Assembly (NCBI RefSeq): GCF_016863335.1
Contig: NZ_BOOR01000010.1
Span: 186,001 to 250,000, forward strand
Direction of reading: 5' to 3'
From: Planotetraspora thailandica
Lineage (GTDB): Bacteria > Actinomycetota > Actinomycetes > Streptosporangiales > Streptosporangiaceae
DNA length: 64,000 nt
A model generated the notes under the pieces. The model had not been told where the DNA came from. It saw only the letters and a program-made list of their open reading frames with translations, and made no database searches. The translations under genes were made by a program, and so were the position numbers. This document shows positions 8,214 to 16,928 of the stretch, one piece after another; the stretch's first letter is position 1, and each line of letters opens with the position of its first letter.

Positions 8214-9887
8214 CTACTCCTCGTCGGGGCCGGTTCCCGGCTCTGTGGGTGAGGCTGCGGCCCGGTCCCCGGCCTGAGGAGCCGGAGGAGCCTGAGAATC
8301 GGGAGAATCCGGAGAGTCCTGAGAGTCACGGAGGAGGGCGACGAGCCCGGCGAATTCCTCGGAGAACGCGCTCCCGTCCCCTTCCGTGCGGGTCAATCCT
8401 CCCACCGCGACCTTGCGGCCCGTCACCCGGACCCAGACCCTGCGGCGGCGGACCATCAGCGAGAGCACGAGGCCGATCACGGCGACCGCGGCGGCGACCA
8501 GAGCGGGGATGCGACCGGGGTCGCGGGTCACCTGGATGGTGATCCATTCCTTGACGCCGGTGAACTGCACCTTCCCCGCACCACCGGGCAGCTCGAAGGT
8601 GCCACCGACCAGGAGCGGGGCGTGAGGCGGCTCAGACATGTTGAGGAGCGGTTCCATCCCCGTTGCGTCGAGCACGTAGACCGACTGGGGCTGCCCGGAG
8701 TTGAGGCCGAGATCTCCCTTGTAGGCCGCGTAGACCTGGAGGCTCGGGTTGTCCGCACCGGGATAGATCGACCACCAGGTCTTCCCGTCGGTCGCGGTGG
8801 TCGGGAAGAAGCGGGCCGAGATCCCGAGCTGGGCCGGCTGCGCGTCCGGCACCTTGATGGTGCATTCGGAGGTGTAGGTCGCCTGGTCGTCGACGAGGCA
8901 CGGCACCGGCCCTTCGTAGGCCACCTGCCCCTTGCCGTCGGTCACCTTGACGACGGGGGCGTAGCCGTGCCCGATGAGGTAGGTCAGCGTGCCGTTGACG
9001 TCGAGGGGATCGTTGACCTTCAGTTCGACGTCACGGGGAGGCGACGACGGCGTGTCCTTCACCGAGAGCTTCGCGCCGTAGTCGAGCGGCTGGCCCAGTT
9101 TCTCGCCGGAGTCGACGTACGTCGCGTGGAAGTCCTTCAGCGTGAACGAGAACGGTGCCAGCGATTCGGCGGTCACGCGCTGCCCCGGCATGAACCGGTC
9201 GTAGGCGGCGACCGTATTGGCGAAGCCGTCGCCTTCGACGACCAGCACGTTGCCGCGGTAGCCGTACAGGCCTCCGGCGCCGACCGCGAACAGCAGCCCG
9301 AGCAGGGCGAGGTGGAAGAACAGGTTGCCGGTCTCGCGCAGGTAGCCCTTCTCCGCCGCCACCCAGTCGGGGCCGGTGACGACGCGGAAACGCTTCCTGC
9401 GCAGCCTGGCCGCCGCTTCCTCGACGGTCAGATCGCCCTCGAAGGCTTCGCCGTACGGCAGGCGTGTGAGGTTGCGCGGGGCGGCGGGCGGCTTGCGGCG
9501 GATCTCCTTGACGTGGGTGAACGCACGCGGAAGCACGCAGCCGGCCAGCGAGATGAACAGCAGCAGATAGATGGCGGCGTACCACGGCGAGGTGAAGACG
9601 TCGAAGAGCTTGAACCTGTCGAGCCACTCCGCCTCGGTCGGGGAGTTCTGGAAGTACTGCGCCACCTTGTCCGGGTCGACGCCCCGCTGCGGGAAGATCG
9701 ACCCGGGCACCGATCCGAGCGCGAACAGGAAGAGCAGGATCAGCGCCGTGCGCATCGTGGTGAGCGTGCGCCAGCCCCAGCGCAGCCAGCCGATCACCCC
9801 CAGGCCGACCGGCCGGGTTGGCTCCTCGGGCGCCGTACTGCCGATGGACGTCTCGGCGGGCGTTCGGGTGTCGGGTGGCAAGGTCAT
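8214..9887 (-). CDS. resB: Cytochrome c biogenesis protein ResB
   Basis: This is the partner of CcsB in the System II cytochrome c synthetase. The 557-aa protein has early transmembrane helices (TALILLFLFALGSVPGSIFPQ region), the family WYAAIYLLLFISLAGCVLPR segment, a large extracytoplasmic domain and a last helix at about residues 455-475. The tail is low-complexity (repeats of DSPDS/PAP). The frame is open to 9917, but I take the ATG at 9887 because it overlaps the ccdA stop in the coupled arrangement TGATG. Confidence 0.92.
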   Translation of the reverse strand: MTLPPDTRTPAETSIGSTAPEEPTRPVGLGVIGWLRWGWRTLTTMRTALILLFLFALGSVPGSIFPQRGVDPDKVAQYFQNSPTEAEWLDRFKLFDVFTSPWYAAIYLLLFISLAGCVLPRAFTHVKEIRRKPPAAPRNLTRLPYGEAFEGDLTVEEAAARLRRKRFRVVTGPDWVAAEKGYLRETGNLFFHLALLGLLFAVGAGGLYGYRGNVLVVEGDGFANTVAAYDRFMPGQRVTAESLAPFSFTLKDFHATYVDSGEKLGQPLDYGAKLSVKDTPSSPPRDVELKVNDPLDVNGTLTYLIGHGYAPVVKVTDGKGQVAYEGPVPCLVDDQATYTSECTIKVPDAQPAQLGISARFFPTTATDGKTWWSIYPGADNPSLQVYAAYKGDLGLNSGQPQSVYVLDATGMEPLLNMSEPPHAPLLVGGTFELPGGAGKVQFTGVKEWITIQVTRDPGRIPALVAAAVAVIGLVLSLMVRRRRVWVRVTGRKVAVGGLTRTEGDGSAFSEEFAGLVALLRDSQDSPDSPDSQAPPAPQAGDRAAASPTEPGTGPDEE

Positions 9888-10618
9888 CAGATCACCGGTT
9901 CGAATCCGCCGACCCACCCCTGCAGGCCGGCGATGAGGTCGCCCCAGAGCCCCGTCACGAGGAGCAGGCCGACGCAGACCAGCATGGCCCCGCCGATCCT
10001 CGTGACGACCACCGTGTGGCGGCGCACGGCCTTGAACGCGTGGAGGGCCTTGCGATACGCGAGCCCGGCCAGCACGAACGGCAGGCCGAGACCCAGGGCA
10101 TAGACGAAGGCGAGGACGGCGCCCCTGGCGGCGCTGCCCTGGTCGACCGACAACGTGAGCACCACGGCCAGCGTGGGCCCGATGCAGGGCGTCCAGCCGA
10201 GCCCGAACACCACGCCCAGCAGGGGCGCTCCGGCGAGGCCGGCCGCGGGGAAGCGGCGGATCCGCACGTCGCGGTCGAGCCCGGGGATGAGCCCGATGAA
10301 GGCCAGGCCCAAGACGATGGTCAGCACGCCGAGCACGCGGGTGATCACGCCGGCGTTGCCGAGCAGCACGCCGCCGATCCCGCCGAACAACGCGCCGCCG
10401 AGCACGAACACGGCAGCGAACCCGAGCACGAACAGGCCGCTGCCGAGCACCATGCGGCTCCGCTTAGGGTCGCCGCTCATCCCCGTGACGTACGACAGGT
10501 AGCCCGGCACCAGCGGCAGCACACATGGGGAGACGAACGACACCAGCCCGGCGAGCAAGGCGATCGGGAGGGCGAGCACCAGCGATCCGCTGGCGACGGC
10601 GCCGCCGAGGTTACTCAT
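9887..10618 (-). CDS. ccdA: Cytochrome c biogenesis thiol-disulfide transporter CcdA
   Basis: The 243-aa protein with six to seven transmembrane helices belongs to the DsbD/CcdA family and moves reducing power outward to keep apocytochrome thiols reduced. The redox cysteines are seen in VSPCVLPLVPGYLSY near the N-terminus and GWTPCIGPTLA in the middle, the usual pair. It overlaps resA upstream by 8 bp and resB downstream by 1 bp, so the genes form a tight operon. Confidence 0.93.
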   Translation of the reverse strand: MSNLGGAVASGSLVLALPIALLAGLVSFVSPCVLPLVPGYLSYVTGMSGDPKRSRMVLGSGLFVLGFAAVFVLGGALFGGIGGVLLGNAGVITRVLGVLTIVLGLAFIGLIPGLDRDVRIRRFPAAGLAGAPLLGVVFGLGWTPCIGPTLAVVLTLSVDQGSAARGAVLAFVYALGLGLPFVLAGLAYRKALHAFKAVRRHTVVVTRIGGAMLVCVGLLLVTGLWGDLIAGLQGWVGGFEPVI

Positions 10619-11174
10619 CGCTCACCTTGGTGACCGCGTCGAGCAGGTCCTTGTATTTGACCGCGCCGAGCGCCCGGGCGGCGATGCGGCCCTGGCTGTC
10701 GATGATCAGCGTCGAGGGGATCGCGGCCGGGGGCACGGTGCCCTGGAACGAGAGCAGCACGGTGCCGCTCTTGTCGAAGATGCTGGGGTAGCCGATCTGA
10801 ACCGTCCGGTCGTAGGCCTGCGCCGAGGCCTGCAGGTCCTTGAAGTTGACCCCGACGAACTGCACACCCTTGGCCTTGGTCTCGGCCGCGACCTCCTTGA
10901 GCGCCGGCGCCTCGGCCCGGCAGGGCGCGCACCAGGAGGCCCAGAAGTTGAGCACGTTGACCTTGCCCGGCGTCAGCTTGGCCGTGCCGCCGTCGATCGT
11001 GCCCCCCTCGACCGCGGGCGCCTTGTGGCGGTCGGCCACGGGGAAGACCTGGACCTTGCCGTCTCCGGCCACGAAGCGCGTGTCGCCGGGGCTGGAGGAC
11101 GCCTGATTGCCCGCGCAGCCCGCGAGGACTGTCACGGCCAGAGCGGCGATCACAGGCAGGCTTTTAGCGGTCAC
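10611..11174 (-). CDS. resA: ResA-like thioredoxin-fold lipoprotein
   Basis: The 187-aa TlpA/ResA protein reduces apocytochrome c thiols on the outer face of the membrane. The active site is WCAPC (Cys82, Cys85) in NFWASWCAPCRAEAP. The N-terminus is a lipoprotein signal, LPVIAALAVTVLAGC, with lipidated Cys20. The frame is open to 11216. I chose the GTG at 11174 because AAGGAG lies about 11 nt upstream and the signal peptide then starts correctly. Electrons should come from CcdA, encoded next. Confidence 0.9.
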   Translation of the reverse strand: MTAKSLPVIAALAVTVLAGCAGNQASSSPGDTRFVAGDGKVQVFPVADRHKAPAVEGGTIDGGTAKLTPGKVNVLNFWASWCAPCRAEAPALKEVAAETKAKGVQFVGVNFKDLQASAQAYDRTVQIGYPSIFDKSGTVLLSFQGTVPPAAIPSTLIIDSQGRIAARALGAVKYKDLLDAVTKVSDE

Positions 11175-11250
11175 GGGAGGAGGATCTCCTTGCACTACAA
11201 CCGGTAGAGCTGCCACTCTACCGACGACATGGGCTGCTGTGGTCGGCGGG

Positions 11251-11889
11251 TCAGGCCCCCGGCACCGCGTTGCCTTTGACCAGGGACCCCGCGGGTTCGC
11301 TGTATCCGACGCTGATGAGACGGCCGTTCTCGAAGGTGAAGCTGGTGAGGCTGGCCAGCGCGCACTGCCGGCGGCGCGGGTCGTGCCACAGGCGCCGCCC
11401 CTCGGCCGCGAGGCGCATGACCCAGATGGGCAACTGGTGGCTGACGAGCAGGGCCTCGTGGCCTCGCGCCTGCTTGCGCGCGTCGTCGACGACCGACTTC
11501 ATCCGGGCGACGATGTCCCGGTACGGCTCGCCCCACGACGGCCGGAACGGGTTCCTGAAGTGACGGTACTGGCCGGGAGTGCGGAACACCCCCGATTGGC
11601 CGGCCATCGACAGGCCCTCGAACACGTTGGCCGCCTCGATCAGGCGATCGTCGAGCTTGACCTCGAGGTTCAGCAGGTCGGCCGAAGAGGCCGCGGTCTG
11701 CTGCGCCCGTTCCATGGGCGAGCTCCACAGCTCCACGATGTCCCTGCCGGCGACGGCCTTGGCGACCATCTCGGCCATCAGCTTGCCGTTGGCCGACAAC
11801 GGGTAGCCGGGGAGCCTGCCGTACAGGACCCCGGCGGGATTGTGTACCTCGCCGTGGCGCAGGAGGTGAACGATCGTGGTCTCAGTCAT
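11251..11889 (-). CDS. Histidine phosphatase family protein (phosphoglycerate-mutase-like)
   Basis: The 212-aa protein has the phosphohistidine motif LLRHGEVHN near residue 10 and the second histidine in ALLVSHQLPIWVMR. It is a member of the broad histidine phosphatase superfamily; the true substrate cannot be read from the sequence. The same neighbours (hemL, this gene, a thioredoxin, ccdA, resB, ccsB) occur together in mycobacteria as I recall, so a role tied to haem or cytochrome assembly is possible. It heads the resA-ccsB gene string with a 76-bp gap. Confidence 0.85.
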   Translation of the reverse strand: MTETTIVHLLRHGEVHNPAGVLYGRLPGYPLSANGKLMAEMVAKAVAGRDIVELWSSPMERAQQTAASSADLLNLEVKLDDRLIEAANVFEGLSMAGQSGVFRTPGQYRHFRNPFRPSWGEPYRDIVARMKSVVDDARKQARGHEALLVSHQLPIWVMRLAAEGRRLWHDPRRRQCALASLTSFTFENGRLISVGYSEPAGSLVKGNAVPGA

Positions 11890-11939
11890 GGCCGTGACAG
11901 CCTACCGGCCGACGAGATCCGCCCTCCGCACGCAGGGCC

Positions 11940-12848
11940 CTACTCGCCGCCCATGTCCGCGCAGGTGGAGCGCAGGGCCTCCACGGCCGCCCGGATGGCC
12001 GGACGGCGCGCCGCGTCCGTGCGCCACACGGCGTACAACCGCCGGACGGGGCGCGGCTGGATCGCCACCACGCCGACGGTGCTGGGCAGAGGGCCGCGGC
12101 CGAGGCGCGGGATGAGCGCGCACCCGTGGCCCTCGGCGACCAGCGCGATCTGGGTCGGGTACTCGTCCGCCATGCAGACGATCTCCGGTTCGCGCTCGAC
12201 TGAGCGCAGCAAAAAACTCAGGAAATCGTGACATACGGTGCCGGGAGAGGAGCTGATCCAGCTGTCGCCGGGAAGGTCGGCGAGCTGTGCCTCCCTACGG
12301 CCGGCCAGCGGATGGCCGGCGGGCACGATGACGTCGGCGATGTCGTCCATCAGCGCGGCGCGGGACAGGCCGTCGGGCATCGCCATCGGCCGGTTGAGCC
12401 AGTCCTGGACCACGGCGAGGTCGATCTCTCCGCGTGAGACGTCTCTGAGCTGCCGCTCCGGTTCGCGCTCGTAGAGCGAGATGGCCAGGTCGGGATGGTT
12501 TCTCTTCAGCGCGGAAAGCGTGCGCGGGACGATGCCGCGCGCCGCCGTCGGGAAGGCCGCGATGGTCAGCCTGCCCACCACCGCGCCCCTGAGGGCCTCG
12601 AAGTCGGCTTCGGCGGTCTCCACGAGGGCGAGGATCCTCTCCGCGTGGTCGGCGAGCAGCCCGGCCGCGTCGGTCAGCTTGACGCCACGCCCGTTGCGCT
12701 CGACGAGGACCGTGCCGGTCTCCCGTTCGAGCTTGGCGAGCTGCTGAGAGATGGCCGACGGGGTGACCATCAGCGCGTCCGCCGCGGCGCCCACGGAGCC
12801 GTAGACGGCCACCGCGTGGAGCGCCTTCAGCCGGTTCAGGTCCAACAT
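11940..12848 (-). CDS. LysR-family transcriptional regulator
   Basis: The 302-aa protein has an N-terminal winged helix (LNRLKALHAVAVYGSVGAAA...TPSAISQQLAKLERETG, residues 3-43) and a substrate-binding domain after about residue 90. The effector is unknown. It starts at an ATG at 12848 with a TAGACT -10 box 6 nt upstream, so the mRNA is probably leaderless. LysR regulators usually act on a divergent gene. Here the divergent DNA holds only a possible 41-aa peptide and a frameshifted Uma2 gene, so the target is unclear. It separates hemL from the cytochrome genes. Confidence 0.9.
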   Translation of the reverse strand: MLDLNRLKALHAVAVYGSVGAAADALMVTPSAISQQLAKLERETGTVLVERNGRGVKLTDAAGLLADHAERILALVETAEADFEALRGAVVGRLTIAAFPTAARGIVPRTLSALKRNHPDLAISLYEREPERQLRDVSRGEIDLAVVQDWLNRPMAMPDGLSRAALMDDIADVIVPAGHPLAGRREAQLADLPGDSWISSSPGTVCHDFLSFLLRSVEREPEIVCMADEYPTQIALVAEGHGCALIPRLGRGPLPSTVGVVAIQPRPVRRLYAVWRTDAARRPAIRAAVEALRSTCADMGGE

Positions 12849-12854
12849 GTAGCC

Positions 12855-12860
12855 AGTCTA
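12855..12860 (-). promoter_or_regulatory. -10 box of a probable leaderless LysR promoter
   Basis: The minus strand reads TAGACT, 6 nt before the ATG at 12848. The adjoining region (12861-12905) has AAGCACC-like and TTGCTTGTGCT-like arms that could be a LysR binding site. Confidence 0.5.
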
Positions 12861-12921
12861 AACCAAGCACCTAAGAAAATCTTGCTTGTGCTCAACAATT
12901 AAGCACCGCGAAGATATAGGC

Positions 12922-13047
12922 ATGCGAATCTTCAACAAGATCTTCATTAAGCCCGCTCCCCGGACCACCCCACAGGTCTCCTACCTGGAGACCCTTGCGA
13001 CCAACGCCCGGCACAGCCGTACTCGCCGCCCCTTCCCGACCCGCTGA
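12922..13047 (+). CDS. Possible 41-aa basic peptide divergent from the LysR gene
   Basis: An ATG at 12922 opens a 41-codon frame beginning MRIFNKIFIKPAPRTTP and ending in the basic RHSRTRRPFPTR. It is 73 bp from the LysR start and divergent, the usual position of a LysR target. There is no clear ribosome site; the bases before it, GATATAGG, look more like a -10 box. The codons are GC-rich at third positions, as in true genes here. It may be a small protein, a leader peptide or chance. Confidence 0.35.
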   Translation: MRIFNKIFIKPAPRTTPQVSYLETLATNARHSRTRRPFPTR

Positions 13048-13109
13048 GGTCACCTGTCACGGGGACGATTCACCAGACGACACCCCGTGATGGCAGCGAT
13101 GCTGCGGAT

Positions 13110-13705
13110 GTGAGCAGCTCACTCGAATACCGGCCAGCGCCGCCTCCGAGGGGATGGACCGCCGACGACCTCGATCATCTGCCGCCAGAAGGCCCGAATG
13201 GCGAGCCCGATTTCTTCCGGCACGTCGAGCTGATCGACGGGGCCCTCGTTGTCAGGTCCCCCAGCGACGGTTCCACCAGCGCGTGATCCGCGGCCTGACC
13301 GAGCAGCTCGACATCCAGGCTCCCGGCGGGCTCTGTGCCGTCGACCAGATGGACGTGAAGCTCGGGCCCCGCATGCGCCCCTGCCCAGACGTCCTCGTGG
13401 TCACCGCCGAGGCGGCGGCCGACAACGAGCGCACGTTCTACACGGCCGCGGAGGTACGACTGGTCGTCGAGGTCGTCTCCCCCGACTCCGTCGACCCCGA
13501 CCGGAAGACCAAGCCGCAGCGGTACGGCGAGGCCGGCATCCCGCATTTCTGGCGAGTGGAGGAGAACGACGGGCAGCCGGTCGTGTACGTGTACGAGATC
13601 GACCCGGCCGGCGGCGTCTACGGCCTGACCGGGATCCATCACGAACGGCTGGCCGTGCCGGTCCCCTTCCCCGTCGAGATCGACCTCGGCGTCCTGCTCA
13701 AATAG
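13110..13705 (+). pseudogene. Uma2-family endonuclease-like gene broken by a one-base frameshift
   Basis: The N-terminal part is read from a GTG at 13110 (WTADDLDHLPPEGPNGEPDF then HVELIDGALVVRSP, residues 16-51). It then runs out of frame at a run of five Cs (13258-13262); a sixth C would rejoin it to PQRRFHQRVIRGL and the rest of the domain, which stays open to 13705. The rest shows the PD-(D/E)xK-like core: PCPDVLVV, VVEVVSPDS, KTKPQRYGEAGIPHFW. Uma2/DUF820 proteins are nuclease-fold proteins of unclear role. The break may be a real mutation or a homopolymer sequencing error. The 3-prime end overlaps hemL by 8 bp. Confidence 0.8.
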
Positions 13706-14987
13706 CCTGGGCGGCCGCCTTCGCCGCGAGAGGCAGGGCTTCGGCGACGCGGGTGAGCGCCTCGTCGTCGTGGGCCGCCGACAGGAACCACGCCTCGTAC
13801 GCCGAGGGCGGCAGGTAGACCCCCTGGTCGAGCATGCTGTGGAAGAACGCCCGGTAGGCGTCGGTGTTCTGCGTCTGCGCCGCCGCGAAGTCGGTGACCG
13901 GCCGGTCGGTGAAGAAGATCGAGAAGAGGTTCCCGGCCCGCTGCAGCCGATGGGGCACCCCGGCGGCCGCCAGGGCGTCGGACGCGGCCCTGCCAATCAC
14001 CAGGGCCGCCGCGTCCACCCGGTCGTAGGCGTCGTCGTCCAGGGCCCGCAGCGTCGCCAGGCCGGCGGCGCAGGCGATCGGGTTCCCCGACAGCGTGCCC
14101 GCCTGGTAAACGGGTCCCTCGGGGGCGAGGGCGGCCATCACGTCGGCCCGCCCCCCGAACGCCGCCGCGGGAAGCCCGCCGCCCATGACCTTGCCGAAGG
14201 TCAAAAGGTCGGCCTCCACGGGATCGATGCCGTACCACCCCTCGGCCGAGACCCGGAAGCCCGTCAGCACCTCATCCATGATCAGCAGGGCGCCGTGCTC
14301 GGTGCACAGCTCGCGCAGACGGCTGTTGAACCCGTCGGCGGGCGGCACCACACCCATGTTGGCCGGGCACGCCTCGGTGATCACGCAGGCGATCTCGAAC
14401 GAGCGGAACGCCTCCTCGACGGCCTCGATCGCGTTGTACGGCAGGACGATCGTGTCGGCGGCCGACGCCCCGGTCACGCCGGGGGTGTCGGGCAGCCCGA
14501 AGGTCACCACGCCCGAGCCGGCCGAGGCGAGCAGCGCGTCGACGTGCCCGTGATAGCAACCGGCGAACTTGATGATCTTCGACCGGCCGGTGAAACCCCG
14601 GGCCAGTCGTACGGCCGACATGGTCGCCTCGGTTCCGGAGCTGACCAGGCGGACCTTCTCCACCGGCTCGACCCTGGAGACGATCTCCTCGGCGAGCAGG
14701 ACCTCGCCCTCGGTGGCGGTGCCGTACGAGAAACCGCCGGCCACGGCCTCCTCGACGGCCGCGACCACGGCGGGGTGGCGGTGGCCGAGGATCATCGGGC
14801 CCCACGAGCACACGAGGTCGACGTAGCGGTTGCCGTCCACATCCGTGATGTACGGCCCCTGACCGGAGGCCATGAAACGGGGGGTGCCTCCGACGGCGCC
14901 GAAGGCGCGCACCGGGGAGTTCACCCCGCCCGGGACGATCTCACGCGCGCGGGCGAACAGGGCCTCGGAGGTCTGGGTTCGAGTCAC
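13698..14987 (-). CDS. hemL: Glutamate-1-semialdehyde 2,1-aminomutase
   Basis: The PLP enzyme makes 5-aminolevulinate from glutamate-1-semialdehyde, the product of HemA. It has the usual length of 429 aa. The PLP lysine is Lys266 in [19 protein letters not shown], and the PLP-contact segments [10 protein letters not shown] and IMDEVLTGF are present. The start is a GTG at 14987 with a TAATCT -10 box 7 nt upstream, pointing to a leaderless mRNA. The gene stands near hemB but is separated from it by the prim-pol-like gene. Confidence 0.96.
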   Translation of the reverse strand: MTRTQTSEALFARAREIVPGGVNSPVRAFGAVGGTPRFMASGQGPYITDVDGNRYVDLVCSWGPMILGHRHPAVVAAVEEAVAGGFSYGTATEGEVLLAEEIVSRVEPVEKVRLVSSGTEATMSAVRLARGFTGRSKIIKFAGCYHGHVDALLASAGSGVVTFGLPDTPGVTGASAADTIVLPYNAIEAVEEAFRSFEIACVITEACPANMGVVPPADGFNSRLRELCTEHGALLIMDEVLTGFRVSAEGWYGIDPVEADLLTFGKVMGGGLPAAAFGGRADVMAALAPEGPVYQAGTLSGNPIACAAGLATLRALDDDAYDRVDAAALVIGRAASDALAAAGVPHRLQRAGNLFSIFFTDRPVTDFAAAQTQNTDAYRAFFHSMLDQGVYLPPSAYEAWFLSAAHDDEALTRVAEALPLAAKAAAQAI

Positions 14988-14994
14988 GCCCCCC

Positions 14995-15000
14995 AGATTA
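14995..15000 (-). promoter_or_regulatory. -10 box of a probable leaderless hemL promoter
   Basis: The minus strand reads TAATCT followed by GGGGGGC and the GTG start at 14987. The G run could also act as a ribosome site if transcription began farther upstream. Confidence 0.45.
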
Positions 15001-15045
15001 GAGGCCGCGCAGGCCAGCGGCCGTACCGGATCAGGCGTCGAGGCG

Positions 15046-15690
15046 TCACTCGAACGCGTCGGCGAGCTGGTCGAGCACCCGCAGCGGATCGGGCAGCGGC
15101 CGCCCGTCCGGGGGATGGATCCAGCTCACCGCCTCGCCGGTCGCCAGCGTGGACGGCGGGGCCAGCACGTAGCTGTCGCGGCAGTGCCAGCGCAGTCCGG
15201 GCGTCTCGTCGATGGTCTCGGGGTCGGCGTCGAGGTGGCACGACCACCATTCGTCCTCGTCGTCGGGGGCGCCGCGGGTGGCGACGAAAAAAAGGACCCG
15301 GTCGCCGTTCGCGGCGACCGGGCCCTTTTCGAAGCCTGCGGCGTCCATCGCTACCAGCGCGGGAAGGCCCACCGCGGCCGGCACGTCGAAGACGTCGAAC
15401 ACTCGTCCGGTGGGCAGGATCACGTTGGCGTCTGGCTCCTGCTCCCACCACCGCGTCAATAGCGCGGTGTCCGTCGTGGCCTGCATCTGCCAGGCGGGAG
15501 ACAGGGGGTGCATGCCCGGCTCTGGACAGCCGATCCGGTCACAGGAACAGGCTCTGCCCCCTTCGCCGGATGGATGGGCACCGACGGCCGTCGCCCAGCC
15601 GAGCTGGGCGTATTCGAGCACCGATGTGATCTTCCGCGGCGCTCGGTGCGCACGCCGTTTCGTGCGACGGGCCAGCGGTACCCCCACCAT
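15046..15690 (-). CDS. Prim-pol-like protein (bifunctional DNA primase/polymerase N-terminal family)
   Basis: The 214-aa protein resembles the actinobacterial prim-pol-like proteins often found between haem genes: GAHP...[15 protein letters not shown] near residues 37-63, [38 protein letters not shown], and [16 protein letters not shown]. The catalytic acidic pair of active primases (a DxD) appears here only as FDVFDVP, so enzymatic activity is doubtful. Function is unknown. A perfect intrinsic-terminator-like hairpin with a U7 tract lies inside the coding sequence (15287-15329). Start taken as the ATG at 15690. Confidence 0.7.
   Translation of the reverse strand: MVGVPLARRTKRRAHRAPRKITSVLEYAQLGWATAVGAHPSGEGGRACSCDRIGCPEPGMHPLSPAWQMQATTDTALLTRWWEQEPDANVILPTGRVFDVFDVPAAVGLPALVAMDAAGFEKGPVAANGDRVLFFVATRGAPDDEDEWWSCHLDADPETIDETPGLRWHCRDSYVLAPPSTLATGEAVSWIHPPDGRPLPDPLRVLDQLADAFE
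15287..15329 (-). terminator. Intrinsic-terminator-like hairpin inside the prim-pol-like gene
   Basis: On the coding (minus) strand an 11-bp perfect stem, CCCGGTCGCCG with CGGCGACCGGG around a 4-nt CGAA loop, is extended past one mismatch by GG/CC and A/T pairs. It is followed by seven Ts (15293-15287). On the plus strand the loop is TTCG. It spans the codons for [15 protein letters not shown], roughly residues 121-135 of 214. A stem of this quality plus a U-tract is rare in this GC-rich DNA and would be called a terminator anywhere else. Confidence 0.75.
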
Positions 15691-15772
15691 TGGTGCTCCT
15701 CCCCACAGGAACGTGCTCCGATAATGCCCTGCCCGCCCTGATCTTCGCAGCGCGACCCCCCGGAATGAACGG

Positions 15773-16789
15773 TCAGGATAGTCCGCGCGCGACTTCCGTC
15801 GCCCAGTAGGTCAGGATGAGGTCCGCGCCCGCACGGCGGATGGCGAGAAGCGACTCCATGATGATCCGCTCCCTGTCGATCCAGCCGTTGGCCGCCGCCG
15901 CCTCGACCATCGCGTACTCGCCGCTGACCTGGTAGGCCGCGACCGGCACCTCGACCAGGTCGCGCACCTGGCTCAGGATGTCCAGGTAGGCCAGCGCCGG
16001 CTTGACCATCACGATGTCGGCGCCCTCGGCCAGGTCGAGCCGCACCTCGCGCAGCGCCTCGTCCGCCGATCCCGCCGGGTCCTGCTGGTAGGCGTTGCGG
16101 TCGCCGAACTGTGGAGCGCACTCCGCCGCCTCGCGGAAGGGTCCGTAGAAGCCGGAGGCGTACTTCGCCGAATAGGCCATGATCGGGATGTCGGTGAAGC
16201 CCTCGGCGTCCAGCGCCGCGCGGATCGCCCCCACCTGGCCGTCCATCATGCCGCTCGGCGCGATCACCTGCGATCCCGCGCGGGCTTGGGCGACCGCGGC
16301 CGAGGCGTAACGCTCCAGCGTGGCGTCGTTGTCGACCTCGCCGGTCTCGGTGAGCAGGCCGCAGTGCCCGTGGTCGGTGTACTCGTCCAGGCACGTGTCG
16401 GTCATCAGGACCAGCTCGTCGCCCACGTCGGCGGCCAGGTCGCGCAACGCCACCTGGACGATGCCGTCGGGGTCGTCGGCGGCCGAGCCCCTGGCGTCCT
16501 TGACGGCGGGGATGCCGAACAGGATGACGCCGCCCACGCCCGCCTCCGCCGCCTCGTGCACCGCCTTGCGGAGCGAGTCGCGGGTGTGCTGCACCACGCC
16601 GGGCATCGACCCGATCGGCTGCGGCTCGGTGATGTCTTCCTTGACGAACACCGGCAGGATCAGCTCCGCCGGGTGCAGCCGCGTTCCCGCGACCATGCGG
16701 CGCAGCGCCGCCGTACGGCGAAGCCGCCGCGGCCGGGCCACCGGGAACTGGGCGATGTCCGCCGTCTGCGGGACGTCTCGGGAACGCAC
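15773..16789 (-). CDS. hemB: Delta-aminolevulinic acid dehydratase (porphobilinogen synthase)
   Basis: HemB condenses two 5-aminolevulinate molecules to porphobilinogen. The metal-binding segment [14 protein letters not shown] and the active-site lysine segments [17 protein letters not shown] and [14 protein letters not shown] are intact. The frame is open to a TTG at 16834 and a GTG at 16831. I chose the GTG at 16789 because GCGGAG lies 8-9 nt before it and the conserved [16 protein letters not shown] region then begins near residue 20. It lies 139 bp after hemD on the same strand. Confidence 0.94.
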   Translation of the reverse strand: MRSRDVPQTADIAQFPVARPRRLRRTAALRRMVAGTRLHPAELILPVFVKEDITEPQPIGSMPGVVQHTRDSLRKAVHEAAEAGVGGVILFGIPAVKDARGSAADDPDGIVQVALRDLAADVGDELVLMTDTCLDEYTDHGHCGLLTETGEVDNDATLERYASAAVAQARAGSQVIAPSGMMDGQVGAIRAALDAEGFTDIPIMAYSAKYASGFYGPFREAAECAPQFGDRNAYQQDPAGSADEALREVRLDLAEGADIVMVKPALAYLDILSQVRDLVEVPVAAYQVSGEYAMVEAAAANGWIDRERIIMESLLAIRRAGADLILTYWATEVARGLS

Positions 16790-16928
16790 TGTGGAAACTC
16801 CGCTCGGGGTTCGGAACGCCTTGGACGCCACCAAGACCTTTATCGGGTCAACACGCCCGGGAGGGGCGTGTCATCCCGACGTCACTTCACACCGGTGTGC
16901 TCCACCGGTCTGCTGCTGCGGGGCCGGC

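Noticed and set aside
7141-8277. Long plus-strand open frame running through array 1 and opposite ccsB
   Set aside because: It is antisense to a clear CcsB protein and its translation in the array changes frame with each 53-bp unit; composition is an artefact of high GC.
9893-9906. tRNA T-arm-like sequence GGTTCGAATCC
   Set aside because: It falls in the last codons of ccdA, and no acceptor or anticodon stem can be drawn around it.
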